The notes below the pieces were generated by a model, which was not told the origin of the DNA, did no database searches, and saw nothing but the letters and a program-made list of their open reading frames with translations. Below are positions 8,800-17,708 of a stretch of DNA of 64,000 nucleotides, in pieces. Made by a program: the position numbers and the translations under genes. Location of the stretch: positions 124,001-188,000 of the forward strand of contig JAILLP010000020.1 in NCBI GenBank assembly GCA_024693065.1, written 5' to 3'. The stretch's first letter is position 1. The number at the start of each line of letters is the position of its first letter. Source of the stretch: Paludibacteraceae bacterium (lineage in GTDB: Bacteria; Bacteroidota; Bacteroidia; Bacteroidales; Paludibacteraceae).

Positions 8800-9453
8800 A
8801 TGAGTAGTCATTTGATCGCTCCTTCCGTTCTTTCAGCGGATTTCTCCAATCTACGCGCGGACGTGGAGATGGTGAACAACAGCCAGGCGGATTGGTTTCA
8901 CCTCGACGTGATGGACGGTGTGTTCGTACCGAACATCTCCTTCGGAATGCCCATCACCGCAGCCATCCACAAATATGCGAAGAAACCATTGGATGTCCAC
9001 CTGATGATCGTGGAACCGGATAAGTTCATCGAGGAATTCCACAAGTTGGGAGCAGAAGTACTGAACGTGCACTACGAAGCCTGCACCCACCTGCACCGAT
9101 CCATCCAACGGATCAAGGCATTGGGCATGAAAGCGGGCGTGACCCTCAACCCACACACCCCCGTGTCGGTCCTCGAGGAGATCATCACTGACGTGGACGT
9201 AGCCATGCTCATGTCCGTCAATCCAGGCTTCGGCGGCCAGAAATTCATCGAGAACACCATCGACAAGACCCAACGGCTGAAAGAGTTGATCCTCAAACGC
9301 AACTCGAAAGCCTTGATTGAAATCGACGGAGGGGTCAACTACGAGACTGGCGCAAGACTGCTCAAGGCGGGCGCGGATGTGCTCGTGGCAGGCAGTTTCG
9401 TCTTCGGTGCGGAGAACCCGACCGAAACGATCGCCAAGCTGAAAGCGCTTTAA
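8800..9453 (+). CDS. rpe: Ribulose-phosphate 3-epimerase
   Basis: Rpe interconverts ribulose-5-phosphate and xylulose-5-phosphate in the pentose phosphate pathway. The 217-residue product is full length for this TIM-barrel family. It begins LIAPSVLSADFSNL, carries the metal-binding FHLDVMDGVFVPNISFG segment, HLMIVEP, MSVNPGFGGQKFI and the phosphate-binding IDGGVN and GADVLVAGSFVFG. The ATG at 8800 matches the family start. An upstream TTG at 8791 would add three residues but overlaps the promoter element. comEC follows after about 60 bp. Confidence 0.96.
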   Translation: MSSHLIAPSVLSADFSNLRADVEMVNNSQADWFHLDVMDGVFVPNISFGMPITAAIHKYAKKPLDVHLMIVEPDKFIEEFHKLGAEVLNVHYEACTHLHRSIQRIKALGMKAGVTLNPHTPVSVLEEIITDVDVAMLMSVNPGFGGQKFIENTIDKTQRLKELILKRNSKALIEIDGGVNYETGARLLKAGADVLVAGSFVFGAENPTETIAKLKAL

Positions 9454-9459
9454 ATCACA

Positions 9460-9489
9460 GGCACCGCAGGTCAATAGGCCTACGGTGCC
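9460..9489 (+). terminator. Imperfect hairpin between rpe and comEC
   Basis: GGCACCG and AGG on the left pair with CCT and CGGTGCC on the right. The T-rich stretch does not follow directly but begins about 14 bp later, so this may be an attenuator or only a weak terminator. Confidence 0.35.
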
Positions 9490-9516
9490 CCATTATAAAC
9501 CTGTTTTTCTTTGCAC

Positions 9517-11079
9517 ATGGAAACAATTTACCGTTTGCCTTTTCTACGCATATGCCTATTCCTCATCGCAGGGATCCTCTTCGGTATCGCATGTCCGGAT
9601 ATTCACCTACCCGAATGGCTACCCTTTCCCGCCGTCCTCCCGGCCATCGGATGTCTATTCATCCCCGCCAGACTACAATACAAACTGCGATGGATGTTCG
9701 GAGCATCTCTCCTCATCCTCCTTTTCACGGTCGGGGTCATACGCACCCAAGAGACAAAGCCTAACCTATGGGATCCGAAGAGAGGAGAAACCCCTTACGT
9801 GATAGGCGAGATAGAGGGTGCTCCGCAAAAGAAGAGAGCGACCTACGGAGTCTCCCTACATCTTTTCGGGGAAGGCATTCCACCACATGCCAAGGCGATG
9901 GCCTACATCGCGCAAGACTCCGCCAGCGACGCATTACGGAGCGGCGACATATTACTTTTCCCCACACGCCTCACCCAAAGGAGGGAAGAGCACACCAGCT
10001 ACACAGACTATCTCCACCGCTCAGGTTATTCGGGCAGTTTCTATCTTCCCCAAGAAGAGTGGAGAAATGCAGGGAGAGACCCACGGATAACCCTGAGAAA
10101 GAGAGCGGAGGACGCAAGGCAATGGGCAGAGGAGAAGTTCAGTACAAACGGACTGCAAGGAGAGGAACTCGCCATCGCCTGCGCCCTGACATTAGGAGAC
10201 AAAAGCCATCTCGACAAAGAACTGAAAGAGAGCTACGCCGCCACCGGTGCCAGTCATGTGTTGGCCGTCAGCGGACTACATGTCGGCATCATCTATCTCG
10301 TCATCATCACACTGCTAAACACATTACTCAGGGGGAACAGATTCAAACAAATACGAATCGTCATCGCCCTGTCGGCGCTATGGTTCTATGCCTTCATAGC
10401 GGGTCTATCCCCCTCCGTAGTGCGCGCATCGGTCATGTTCTCACTCGTCTCATTCGGAGATATGTTAGGAAGGAGATCACAGACCATCAACACCGTACTC
10501 GCCTCCGCCTTCATCATGTTGATCTACGAGCCGAGATACCTTATCGACGTGGGATTCCAGCTCAGTTACACCGCCGTACTCTCCATCCTACTCCTCCATG
10601 AAAAAATATATAAAAGCCTACAATTCAGATTTTTCCTTCTTGGCAAAGCCTGGTCGCTTACCTCCGTCTCCATCGCCGCCCAATTGGGCACACTTCCCGT
10701 CATGCTGTACCACTTCCATCGATTCAGCAACTGCTTTTGGCTGTCGGGACTCATCGTCATACCCGCCGCAACCCTCCTCATCTACGGGTGTGCCCTATTA
10801 CTTTTAACCTCCTCTTTCCCTTTCCTTTCAATGAAGATCGGCAAATTACTATCACTTCTCATCGACGGGATGAACACCTCCATACGATGGATAGAGGGGA
10901 TACCCTTCTCCAACGTGGAAAACATCTCGTTCAACGAAGCGGATGTCATATCACTCTACGCATTGTTCGCCTCCCTACTCGCCGTCACACAAATCCGCTC
11001 CTTCCGCCGCATCTGCATCACACTGACACTACTGCTCACCTACACATGTTACCTAACCCTCACGAAGATCTCCCCATAA
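9517..11079 (+). CDS. comEC: ComEC/Rec2-family DNA-uptake channel protein
   Basis: ComEC forms the inner-membrane channel for single-stranded DNA during natural transformation. The 520-residue product has N-terminal hydrophobic segments, then a DUF4131-like soluble region (residues about 85-200), then the competence domain marked by ATGASHVLAVSGLHVGIIY and many transmembrane helices, including GLSPSVVRASVMFSL. The C-terminal metallo-beta-lactamase-like domain present in many ComEC proteins is absent, as the protein ends soon after the last helix. An upstream TTG (9511) is possible, but the ATG is preferred. Other competence genes are not in the window, so function in transformation is inferred from the family only. 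Confidence 0.88.
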   Translation: METIYRLPFLRICLFLIAGILFGIACPDIHLPEWLPFPAVLPAIGCLFIPARLQYKLRWMFGASLLILLFTVGVIRTQETKPNLWDPKRGETPYVIGEIEGAPQKKRATYGVSLHLFGEGIPPHAKAMAYIAQDSASDALRSGDILLFPTRLTQRREEHTSYTDYLHRSGYSGSFYLPQEEWRNAGRDPRITLRKRAEDARQWAEEKFSTNGLQGEELAIACALTLGDKSHLDKELKESYAATGASHVLAVSGLHVGIIYLVIITLLNTLLRGNRFKQIRIVIALSALWFYAFIAGLSPSVVRASVMFSLVSFGDMLGRRSQTINTVLASAFIMLIYEPRYLIDVGFQLSYTAVLSILLLHEKIYKSLQFRFFLLGKAWSLTSVSIAAQLGTLPVMLYHFHRFSNCFWLSGLIVIPAATLLIYGCALLLLTSSFPFLSMKIGKLLSLLIDGMNTSIRWIEGIPFSNVENISFNEADVISLYALFASLLAVTQIRSFRRICITLTLLLTYTCYLTLTKISP

Positions 11080-11141
11080 AGAGGCGGACCCTTATGTGGA
11101 CGTAAAAACACACCTCTATATAGTTTTTTTTACTTTTTTCT

Positions 11142-11149
11142 TATCTTTG
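11142..11149 (+). promoter_or_regulatory. topA -7 element (TATCTTTG)
   Basis: Perfect TAnnTTTG, 29 bp before the topA ATG, in an AT-rich stretch. No convincing -33 TTTG is visible. Confidence 0.6.
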
Positions 11150-11178
11150 CACCCGATTTCGAAATACACAGGACTATT

Positions 11179-13596
11179 ATGCAGAAAAATTTAGTTATTG
11201 TCGAGTCCCCCGCGAAGGCCAAAACCATAGAGAAATTCTTGGGAAAAGACTATTCTGTCTTGTCTAGTTTCGGTCATATCCGAGACCTGAAAAAGAAGGG
11301 GATAGGCATAGACATCGAACATAACTTCGAACCCGACTACGAGATACCTTCCGACAAGAAGGCTTTGGTGACGGAGCTGAAGAAGAAAGCGAAGGAGGCG
11401 GAGGTTGTCTGGCTCGCATCCGATGAGGACCGCGAGGGAGAGGCTATCGCTTGGCATCTGTTCCAAGTGTTGGGCCTAAAGAAAGAAAATACCCGGAGAA
11501 TTGTTTTCCATGAGATAACCAAAGAGGCTATACTGAAGGCCATCGAGACGCCAAGGGACATCGACGACAACCTTGTCTGCGCCCAGCAGGCACGCCGTGT
11601 CCTTGACCGTATCGTGGGTTTCGAGCTCTCTCCGATCCTGTGGCGCAAGGTGAGACCGGCCCTTTCGGCTGGACGTGTGCAGTCCGTCACCGTACGCCTG
11701 ATCGTGGACAGGGAGCGTGAGATCCAGAAGTTCTCAGCGGAGGCTTCCTTCCGTGTGCAGGCTGTCTTCTCCGTCATGGACGTGAACGGAAAGCAGACGC
11801 AGCTGAACGCGGAGTTGTCCGAGCGACTGAAGACGAAGGAGGAGACGCTGGCCTTCCTGCAACGGTGCCAGAACGCCCAGTTCGTCATCGAGAACATAGA
11901 GAAGAAGCCTGCCAAGAAGTGTCCGGCACCGCCGTTCACCACCTCCACCCTCCAACAGGAGGCTTCGAGGAAATTGGGCTTCTCCGTTTCGCAGACCATG
12001 ATGGTGGCGCAACGCCTCTACGAGTCGGGAAAGATCACCTACATGCGTACCGACTCCGTCAACCTCTCCAACCTGGCGCTCAACACCGCTAAGGAGGAGA
12101 TCGAGAACATGGCGGGCGAGAAGTACGTGAAGATCAGACAATACCAGACGAAGACCAAGGGCGCTCAGGAGGCGCACGAGGCCATTCGTCCTACCTATAT
12201 CAGCCACCACACCGTGGAGGGTAATGCACAGGAGAAGAGACTCTACGAACTCATCTGGAAGCGTACCATCGCCTCCCAAATGGCGGACGCCGAGCTGGAG
12301 CGCACCATCGTGACGGTGAACATCTCAGGCGAGAAGCTGCGTTTCGTCGCCGAGGGTGAGGTGCTGAAATTCGATGGATTCCTGAAGGTCTACATGGAGT
12401 CGTCGGACGATGACACGGACCAGACCGAGGGCGCTTTGCTGCCTGACCTGAAGAAGGGCACATCGCTGAAATGCCAGTCGGCCAAGGCTGTGGAGCGTTT
12501 CTCCCAACGCCCGCCACGCTACACGGAGGCGAGCCTCGTGCGTAAGCTTGAGGAGTTGGGCATCGGACGTCCTTCCACCTATGCGCCGACCATCTCCACC
12601 ATCCAAGCCAGAGGCTACGTGGAGAAGGGTGACAAGGAGGGTGAGTCCAGGTCGTATGAGACCATCACGCTGCAAGGCGGAAAGATAACGGAGAAGACAG
12701 AGACGGAGGTGTATGGCACCGAACGCTCCAAGCTCTTCCCAACAGACACGGGAATCGTGGTGAACGATTTCCTCATCGAGTATTTCCCTGACATCATGGA
12801 GTATAACTTCACCGCGAACGTGGAGAAGGAGTTCGACGACGTGGCGGAGGGAAGCGCTCAATGGACAACGACGATCGATAAGTTCTATAAACATTTCCAC
12901 CCGATGGTGGAGAATTCCGGCAAGATGTCGGAACACAAGGTGGGCGAACGTATTCTGGGCGACGACCCTGTCTCCGGCAAACCGGTGTCGGCTAAGATCG
13001 GCCGTTTCGGACCAATCGTGCAGATCGGTACGGCGGAGGATGAGGAGAAGCCTCGTTTCGCTTCCCTCAGGAAAAACCAGTCCATCGAGACCATCACGCT
13101 GGAGGAGGCGCTGGAGCTCTTCAAGTTGCCGCGCGACTTGGGCGAGTACGAGGGGAAGGTGATGAGTGTGGGCATGGGACGCTTCGGTGCCTACGTGAAG
13201 CACGACGGCAAGTATGTCTCCCTGAAGAAGACGGATGATCCGTTGGACATCACGCCGGAGCGCGCCATCGAGCTCATCGAGGAGAAGAGGGAACAGGAGC
13301 GTAATAAGTTCATCAAGGTGTTCGAGGCAGAGGGCATCGAGATATGCAACGGCCGTTTCGGACCATACATCGCCTACAACGGGGCGAACTACAAGATCCC
13401 TAAGAGCGCTGTCCCTGCGGATCTGACCGTGGAGGAGTGCAAGAAGCTCATCGAGGAGCAGGGCGAGAAGAAGCCTGCGAGAAGATCTAGGGCGGCCGCC
13501 AAGAGCACGGATACGGCGGAGAAAAAGAGCACCGCGAAGAAGAGCACGGCAAAGAAGACCACAAGTGCCAAGAGCACTACGAAGAAGACGAAATAG
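11179..13596 (+). CDS. topA: DNA topoisomerase I
   Basis: Type IA topoisomerase that relaxes negative supercoils through a transient 5'-phosphotyrosine break. The 805-residue product opens with the TOPRIM domain (LVIVESPAKAKTIEKFLG, then SDEDREGEAIAWH with the acidic DxD metal site). The active-site segment is ITYMRTDSVNLS, with the catalytic tyrosine near residue 288. The C-terminal part has three RFGPIVQIG / RFGAYVKHDG / RFGPYIAYNG repeats of the topoisomerase C-terminal type in place of zinc fingers. It ends in a basic tail of about 40 residues rich in Lys, Ala, Ser and Thr, probably for DNA binding. Codons are strongly biased to C/G endings, as expected for a housekeeping gene. Confidence 0.97.
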   Translation: MQKNLVIVESPAKAKTIEKFLGKDYSVLSSFGHIRDLKKKGIGIDIEHNFEPDYEIPSDKKALVTELKKKAKEAEVVWLASDEDREGEAIAWHLFQVLGLKKENTRRIVFHEITKEAILKAIETPRDIDDNLVCAQQARRVLDRIVGFELSPILWRKVRPALSAGRVQSVTVRLIVDREREIQKFSAEASFRVQAVFSVMDVNGKQTQLNAELSERLKTKEETLAFLQRCQNAQFVIENIEKKPAKKCPAPPFTTSTLQQEASRKLGFSVSQTMMVAQRLYESGKITYMRTDSVNLSNLALNTAKEEIENMAGEKYVKIRQYQTKTKGAQEAHEAIRPTYISHHTVEGNAQEKRLYELIWKRTIASQMADAELERTIVTVNISGEKLRFVAEGEVLKFDGFLKVYMESSDDDTDQTEGALLPDLKKGTSLKCQSAKAVERFSQRPPRYTEASLVRKLEELGIGRPSTYAPTISTIQARGYVEKGDKEGESRSYETITLQGGKITEKTETEVYGTERSKLFPTDTGIVVNDFLIEYFPDIMEYNFTANVEKEFDDVAEGSAQWTTTIDKFYKHFHPMVENSGKMSEHKVGERILGDDPVSGKPVSAKIGRFGPIVQIGTAEDEEKPRFASLRKNQSIETITLEEALELFKLPRDLGEYEGKVMSVGMGRFGAYVKHDGKYVSLKKTDDPLDITPERAIELIEEKREQERNKFIKVFEAEGIEICNGRFGPYIAYNGANYKIPKSAVPADLTVEECKKLIEEQGEKKPARRSRAAAKSTDTAEKKSTAKKSTAKKTTSAKSTTKKTK

Positions 13597-13630
13597 GGTG
13601 ATGCCCTATCGTTTGTCGATAGAAAAAGAG

Positions 13631-13663
13631 AAGGCAGAAGCGTGAATCGTTTCTGCCTTTTTT
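13631..13663 (+). terminator. Terminator between topA and hemG
   Basis: AAGGCAGAA pairs with TTCTGCCTT and is followed by T residues. It lies between the convergent topA and hemG stops and could act for both. Confidence 0.8.
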
Positions 13664-13665
13664 GT

Positions 13666-15048
13666 TTATTCGTGCGGCTCGCCTAGGATTTTCCTCGCCA
13701 CATCGAAAGCCTGTTTGATCCTATCCCCTATGCCTATACCGTCCCGCAGGTTTCCTGCGATCGTCAGGGAGGGATACCGCTCCTCCAGTTGGGCGATCGC
13801 CTGCAATCGGTTGTCCGACGACGCCTCGTATTGCGGAATGGCCCGCTCGTGGCGGAAGATCCGCACCTTGTCCGCCCGTTTCTCCTTCGGGTATTGAAGC
13901 ATTTCGCTGAGGGATTGATTCACCCATTGGGTCAGCTCCTCATCGCTCTTCTGCAAGTAATCGGGATGGCGGGAGCCTCCGATGAAGTAGGAGAAGGTTG
14001 CACCGCCTTGTGGCGCGCGCCCTTGGAAGCAGGCGGAAGGGAAAAGTATGCCGAGCAGATTCTTTTTCTCGCAGGAAGGGACTAATCCTCCGAAGGCCTT
14101 CCATTCGTTGCCTTGGCAATCCGCTATTCCGACGCCCACCTGAATGACCGGCGCGTAGTAGAGGTTGCTGATGTTGTGCATCTGCGTCTCGCTGACGAAG
14201 GGCAAAAGCTGCGGAAGCGCATAGGCGCCACAGGTGGTCACCACATGGTCGGCGTGCAATTGGAGGCTCTCCCCTCCTTTTTCGTATTGGATATTCCACC
14301 CTCCCTCGTTGTCAGGTGTTATGGATATATTCATGGCGGAAGTGGTGATGTGCTCGCTTCCGATAGCCTCCGCGATCGCCTCGACAAGGTTGGAGAAGCC
14401 ACCCTTGGAGGAGAACACCTTGCGGCTGACCCGTTTCTGTTGCTCCGTCTTAGGCATTTTAGCTTTTGCGATACTGCCCTTGATGAAGGAGCCATATTGT
14501 TGCTCCAAGGCATAGAGGCGGGGCAATGCCAGACGTACGGGGAGCTTGTATGGGTCACCCGCATAGACACCGGAGAGAAACGGATCAACGGCGTAGTCTA
14601 CATAGGATTTGCCCAGCCTACGTTCAGCCAAGGAACCCACCGACTCGTTGGGGTCTGTCCCCTTCGCCCGCCATGGCTCGCCTAAGATCCTGAACTTATC
14701 CTTCCAGGTGAACAATGGTGTGCGCAAGGCGCTGACCAGACCGGAAGGCAATGCGTGGAAGCGATCCTTCTTCCATATCAGGCGTCTCTTGCTGGACTCC
14801 AGCGCAGTCTCCATCTGGCACCGCTCCGATAGCTGGTCGAAGAGCTCCACCACCTCATAGTGCTTCACGACACCCGTGTTCGGACCGCTTTCGAACGTGA
14901 AGCCCGCATTGCTCCATGTCTTGATCTGTCCGCCTATTCTATCCATGCATTCCAGTACCATCACGTCCTTGCCTTTCCTCGCGAGTTGGAAAGCGCACGT
15001 CAGCCCGGTTATGCCTGCACCAATGATTACGATATCATGATTCGTCAT
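13666..15048 (-). CDS. hemG: Protoporphyrinogen oxidase, HemY type
   Basis: This 460-residue FAD enzyme oxidises protoporphyrinogen IX to protoporphyrin IX at the end of the pathway. It begins with the dinucleotide-binding motif IVIIGAGITGLTCAFQLA followed by GGQIKTW. It has the C-terminal FAD contact typical of the family (AGNLRDGIGIGDRI). Homologues of this HemY class in Gram-positives can act as coproporphyrinogen oxidase; here the presence of HemN suggests the classical protoporphyrin route. It is the last gene of the heme operon and starts one base after the hemN stop. In Bacteroidota the gene is often labelled hemG although the protein is HemY-like. Confidence 0.92.
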   Translation of the reverse strand: MTNHDIVIIGAGITGLTCAFQLARKGKDVMVLECMDRIGGQIKTWSNAGFTFESGPNTGVVKHYEVVELFDQLSERCQMETALESSKRRLIWKKDRFHALPSGLVSALRTPLFTWKDKFRILGEPWRAKGTDPNESVGSLAERRLGKSYVDYAVDPFLSGVYAGDPYKLPVRLALPRLYALEQQYGSFIKGSIAKAKMPKTEQQKRVSRKVFSSKGGFSNLVEAIAEAIGSEHITTSAMNISITPDNEGGWNIQYEKGGESLQLHADHVVTTCGAYALPQLLPFVSETQMHNISNLYYAPVIQVGVGIADCQGNEWKAFGGLVPSCEKKNLLGILFPSACFQGRAPQGGATFSYFIGGSRHPDYLQKSDEELTQWVNQSLSEMLQYPKEKRADKVRIFRHERAIPQYEASSDNRLQAIAQLEERYPSLTIAGNLRDGIGIGDRIKQAFDVARKILGEPHE

Positions 15049-15049
15049 A

Positions 15050-16417
15050 CTATATGGGTTTTGAAAATTGTTTCGTTGTTGCCTGCATCAGGGGGTCGAA
15101 CGACGCCGCCACGTTCCGCACGAACGGGTGACCCGCCTCTGTCATGACGATCCCCTCATTCTCCCTTCGGAGGATACCGTCCGCCGCCATCTCGTCCAGC
15201 ACCGACTCGTCGTATCGGATGGCTTTTTGTATCTCCGGGACGGGGATGGCTAAGGTTTCGGACAACTCCTCCCAGGAGATCCGGTAGTTGCACATCAGTC
15301 GTTCGATCACCTCTCGGACGATCCTCTCCTCCGCTGTCAGGAAATAGCCTTTCCGGATGGGTAGTTCGCCCGCCTCCACAGCGTGGATGTATTCGCTGAT
15401 GTCCTTGGTGTTTTGAGCATAGCTGCCGTCCAATTGGCTGATGCCCGTCACGCCTAATGCATAGACCTGCCCTGTTGTCCGCAGGGTGCAATAACCTTGG
15501 AAGTTGCGGTGTAGCAGGCCCTCCTCGTATGCCACGTGGAGCTCGTCCGAAGGCAGGACAAAGTGGTCTAGCCCGATGCTTTTATAACCCGCCTCACGAA
15601 GCCTTTCCGCGGCTTGCTCATACATGCGTTTCTTCACTTCCCCGCTTGGCAGGCCATGCTTCTCCAGAATGAGCTGGCGTTTGAAGACCCAAGGGACATG
15701 CCCGTAGCCGAACGTGACCAGCCGGTCTGGACGCAGAGCGATGGCTTTCTCTATGCTCTCCATGAAAGATTCCGGGGTCTGATAGGGCAAACCGTAGAGG
15801 AAGTCCATGTTGATGGAGGCGCCCGCCCCTCGTAGGATCCCCATGATCTCTTGTAGTGGCAGTGCGGCAGGCTGGCGTCCGACGCACGATAGAACCTTTT
15901 CGTCAAAGTCCTGTATGCCTATGCTAAAGCGGTTGAAGTGCCCCTTCGTCAAGGCTTCCCAATCTGCGTGTGTGAGGTAGCCCGGATGACATTCGATGGA
16001 GATCTCCTTCCCCTCGATGCAAGGGAAGAGGGAGAGGATATGGTCGTTCAGTTCGTGGAGGACCGGGATAGGCAGGGAGGTGGGGGTGCCTCCGCCGTAG
16101 TGTATTTGGCTCACCGGGCGGTTCCTGTCCAGCAGGGAAGCGATCCGCTCGATCTCCAGGTGCAGTGCCTTGACGTACTGGTCCACAGTGTCTTGGTCCG
16201 GCATGATGTAGGAGTTGCACCCGCAATAGTGGCACAACCTTCTGCAGAAGGGGATATGCAGGTAGAAGGATAGATTACGCCTGCCTACCCTGTTCGATTC
16301 CTTCACGGCCTCGATATAAGCACTCTCCTCCACCGCATGGAAATAATTGGCGGGAGGGTAGCTCGTGTACCTCGGCACGGATACGTTATACTTTTCCAAC
16401 AAATCCATCTGAGTCAT
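15050..16417 (-). CDS. hemN: Oxygen-independent coproporphyrinogen III oxidase
   Basis: This 455-residue radical-SAM enzyme decarboxylates coproporphyrinogen III without oxygen. The signature is complete: RYTSYPPANYF at the N-terminus, the 4Fe-4S motif in HIPFCRRLCHYCGC, the SAM-contacting HYGGGTPT, and the HemN-specific LHRNFQGYCT near residue 325. The last of these distinguishes it from HemW-like proteins. Length matches true HemN. It lies 13 bp after hemL in the same operon. Use of HemN rather than HemF fits an anaerobic lifestyle. Confidence 0.95.
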   Translation of the reverse strand: MTQMDLLEKYNVSVPRYTSYPPANYFHAVEESAYIEAVKESNRVGRRNLSFYLHIPFCRRLCHYCGCNSYIMPDQDTVDQYVKALHLEIERIASLLDRNRPVSQIHYGGGTPTSLPIPVLHELNDHILSLFPCIEGKEISIECHPGYLTHADWEALTKGHFNRFSIGIQDFDEKVLSCVGRQPAALPLQEIMGILRGAGASINMDFLYGLPYQTPESFMESIEKAIALRPDRLVTFGYGHVPWVFKRQLILEKHGLPSGEVKKRMYEQAAERLREAGYKSIGLDHFVLPSDELHVAYEEGLLHRNFQGYCTLRTTGQVYALGVTGISQLDGSYAQNTKDISEYIHAVEAGELPIRKGYFLTAEERIVREVIERLMCNYRISWEELSETLAIPVPEIQKAIRYDESVLDEMAADGILRRENEGIVMTEAGHPFVRNVAASFDPLMQATTKQFSKPI

Positions 16418-16430
16418 TGTCTATGGGGAA

Positions 16431-17702
16431 TCAATCGTTGAAGTCGCGCACGAGTTCGACGAATCGTTCCAAGTCCTCCTTCGTGTGTTTTATGGAGATG
16501 AAATTGCTCTCAAACTGGGATGGGGAGACGTATACGCCGTGGCGCAGCATATAACGGAAGAACGCCGCGAAGCGTTGCTGGTCCGTGCGGTTGACGTCCG
16601 AGAAGTTCCGCACCTCGCCTTGGGTGAAGAACAATGTGAACATGGGACCGACACGGTTCAGCACCATGTTCTTCTCCTTGGCGACTTCCCTCAACTCCTT
16701 GTCGAACGCGTCGACCCTGCCGTTCAGCTCTTCGTAAAAGCCCTCCCGCATTAGTTGCGTGAGTGTCGCGATACCTGCGCTCATGGCGACAGGGTTGCCG
16801 CTGAGGGTACCCGCCTGGTAGACAGGACCATTCGGGGCGAGCATCTCCATGATCTCCGCGCGTCCGCCAAAGACCGCGGCGGGGAATCCACCCCCGACGA
16901 TCTTCCCTAAGGTTGTCAAGTCCGGCTCAATGCCAAACCATTTCTGTGCCCCACCGGAGGAGAGGCGGAAGCCCGTAATGACCTCGTCGAAGATCAGCAG
17001 AGATTGGTACGCCGAAGTGATCTCCCTCAGGAAAGGGAGGAAGTTATTGTCAGGAAGCACCACACCCATATTGGCGGCCACAGGTTCTAGTATGACGGCG
17101 GCAATCTCTTGTCCGTATTCCTCAAATATCTTTTTCACAGCCTCCGTATCATTGTAGGGAGCCACTAATGTCTGCGACACGAATTCACGGGGCACCCCGG
17201 CGGAGGAGGCGTTTCCCAGCCGCGCGACGCCGGATCCCGCACTGACGAGCAGATGATCCGCATGCCCGTGGTAGTTCCCCTCGAACTTGACGATGTATTT
17301 CCGGTTGGTGTATCCCCTTGCCAGGCGGATCGCGCTCATCGTGGCCTCCGTGCCCGAATTGACGAAGCGCATCCGTTGCATCGAAGGGAAACATTTCCGC
17401 ACCAGTTTGGCCAACTCCGTCTCCGGCAGGGAGGGGATACCGTAGCTGGAACCCCGCTCGACGGCCTCGTGCACGGCTTGGTTGACCGAAGGATGCGCAT
17501 GACCCAACAGGAAGACACCCCATGACAGGCAATAGTCCGTATAGGCGTTGCCGTCGATGTCGTATATCTTATTATCCACCGCATGGTCGATGAACAGGGG
17601 CGTTTCACCCACCGCCTTCAACGCTCTGACAGGGCTGTTCACCCCTCCCGCGATATATTGGACGGCCTCCTCAAAGGCCTTTTTTGATCTTTCTCTTTCC
17701 AT
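16431..17702 (-). CDS. hemL: Glutamate-1-semialdehyde 2,1-aminomutase
   Basis: A PLP-dependent aminomutase of 423 residues that makes 5-aminolevulinate from glutamate-1-semialdehyde. Family motifs include AGGVNSPVRALK, the cofactor region FVNSGTEATMSAIRLARG, LIFDEVITGFR and the PLP lysine in TLGKIVGGGFPAA (near residue 265). The length is normal. It lies 6 bp after hemA, and together they form the C5 route to 5-aminolevulinate. Confidence 0.96.
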   Translation of the reverse strand: MERERSKKAFEEAVQYIAGGVNSPVRALKAVGETPLFIDHAVDNKIYDIDGNAYTDYCLSWGVFLLGHAHPSVNQAVHEAVERGSSYGIPSLPETELAKLVRKCFPSMQRMRFVNSGTEATMSAIRLARGYTNRKYIVKFEGNYHGHADHLLVSAGSGVARLGNASSAGVPREFVSQTLVAPYNDTEAVKKIFEEYGQEIAAVILEPVAANMGVVLPDNNFLPFLREITSAYQSLLIFDEVITGFRLSSGGAQKWFGIEPDLTTLGKIVGGGFPAAVFGGRAEIMEMLAPNGPVYQAGTLSGNPVAMSAGIATLTQLMREGFYEELNGRVDAFDKELREVAKEKNMVLNRVGPMFTLFFTQGEVRNFSDVNRTDQQRFAAFFRYMLRHGVYVSPSQFESNFISIKHTKEDLERFVELVRDFND

Positions 17703-17708
17703 GGTCTG

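Noticed and set aside
9501-9516. TTTCTTTG next to the comEC ATG as a promoter
   Set aside because: It lies 3 bp before the ATG, so transcription would start inside the gene, and the first bases do not match TA. Co-transcription with rpe is more likely.
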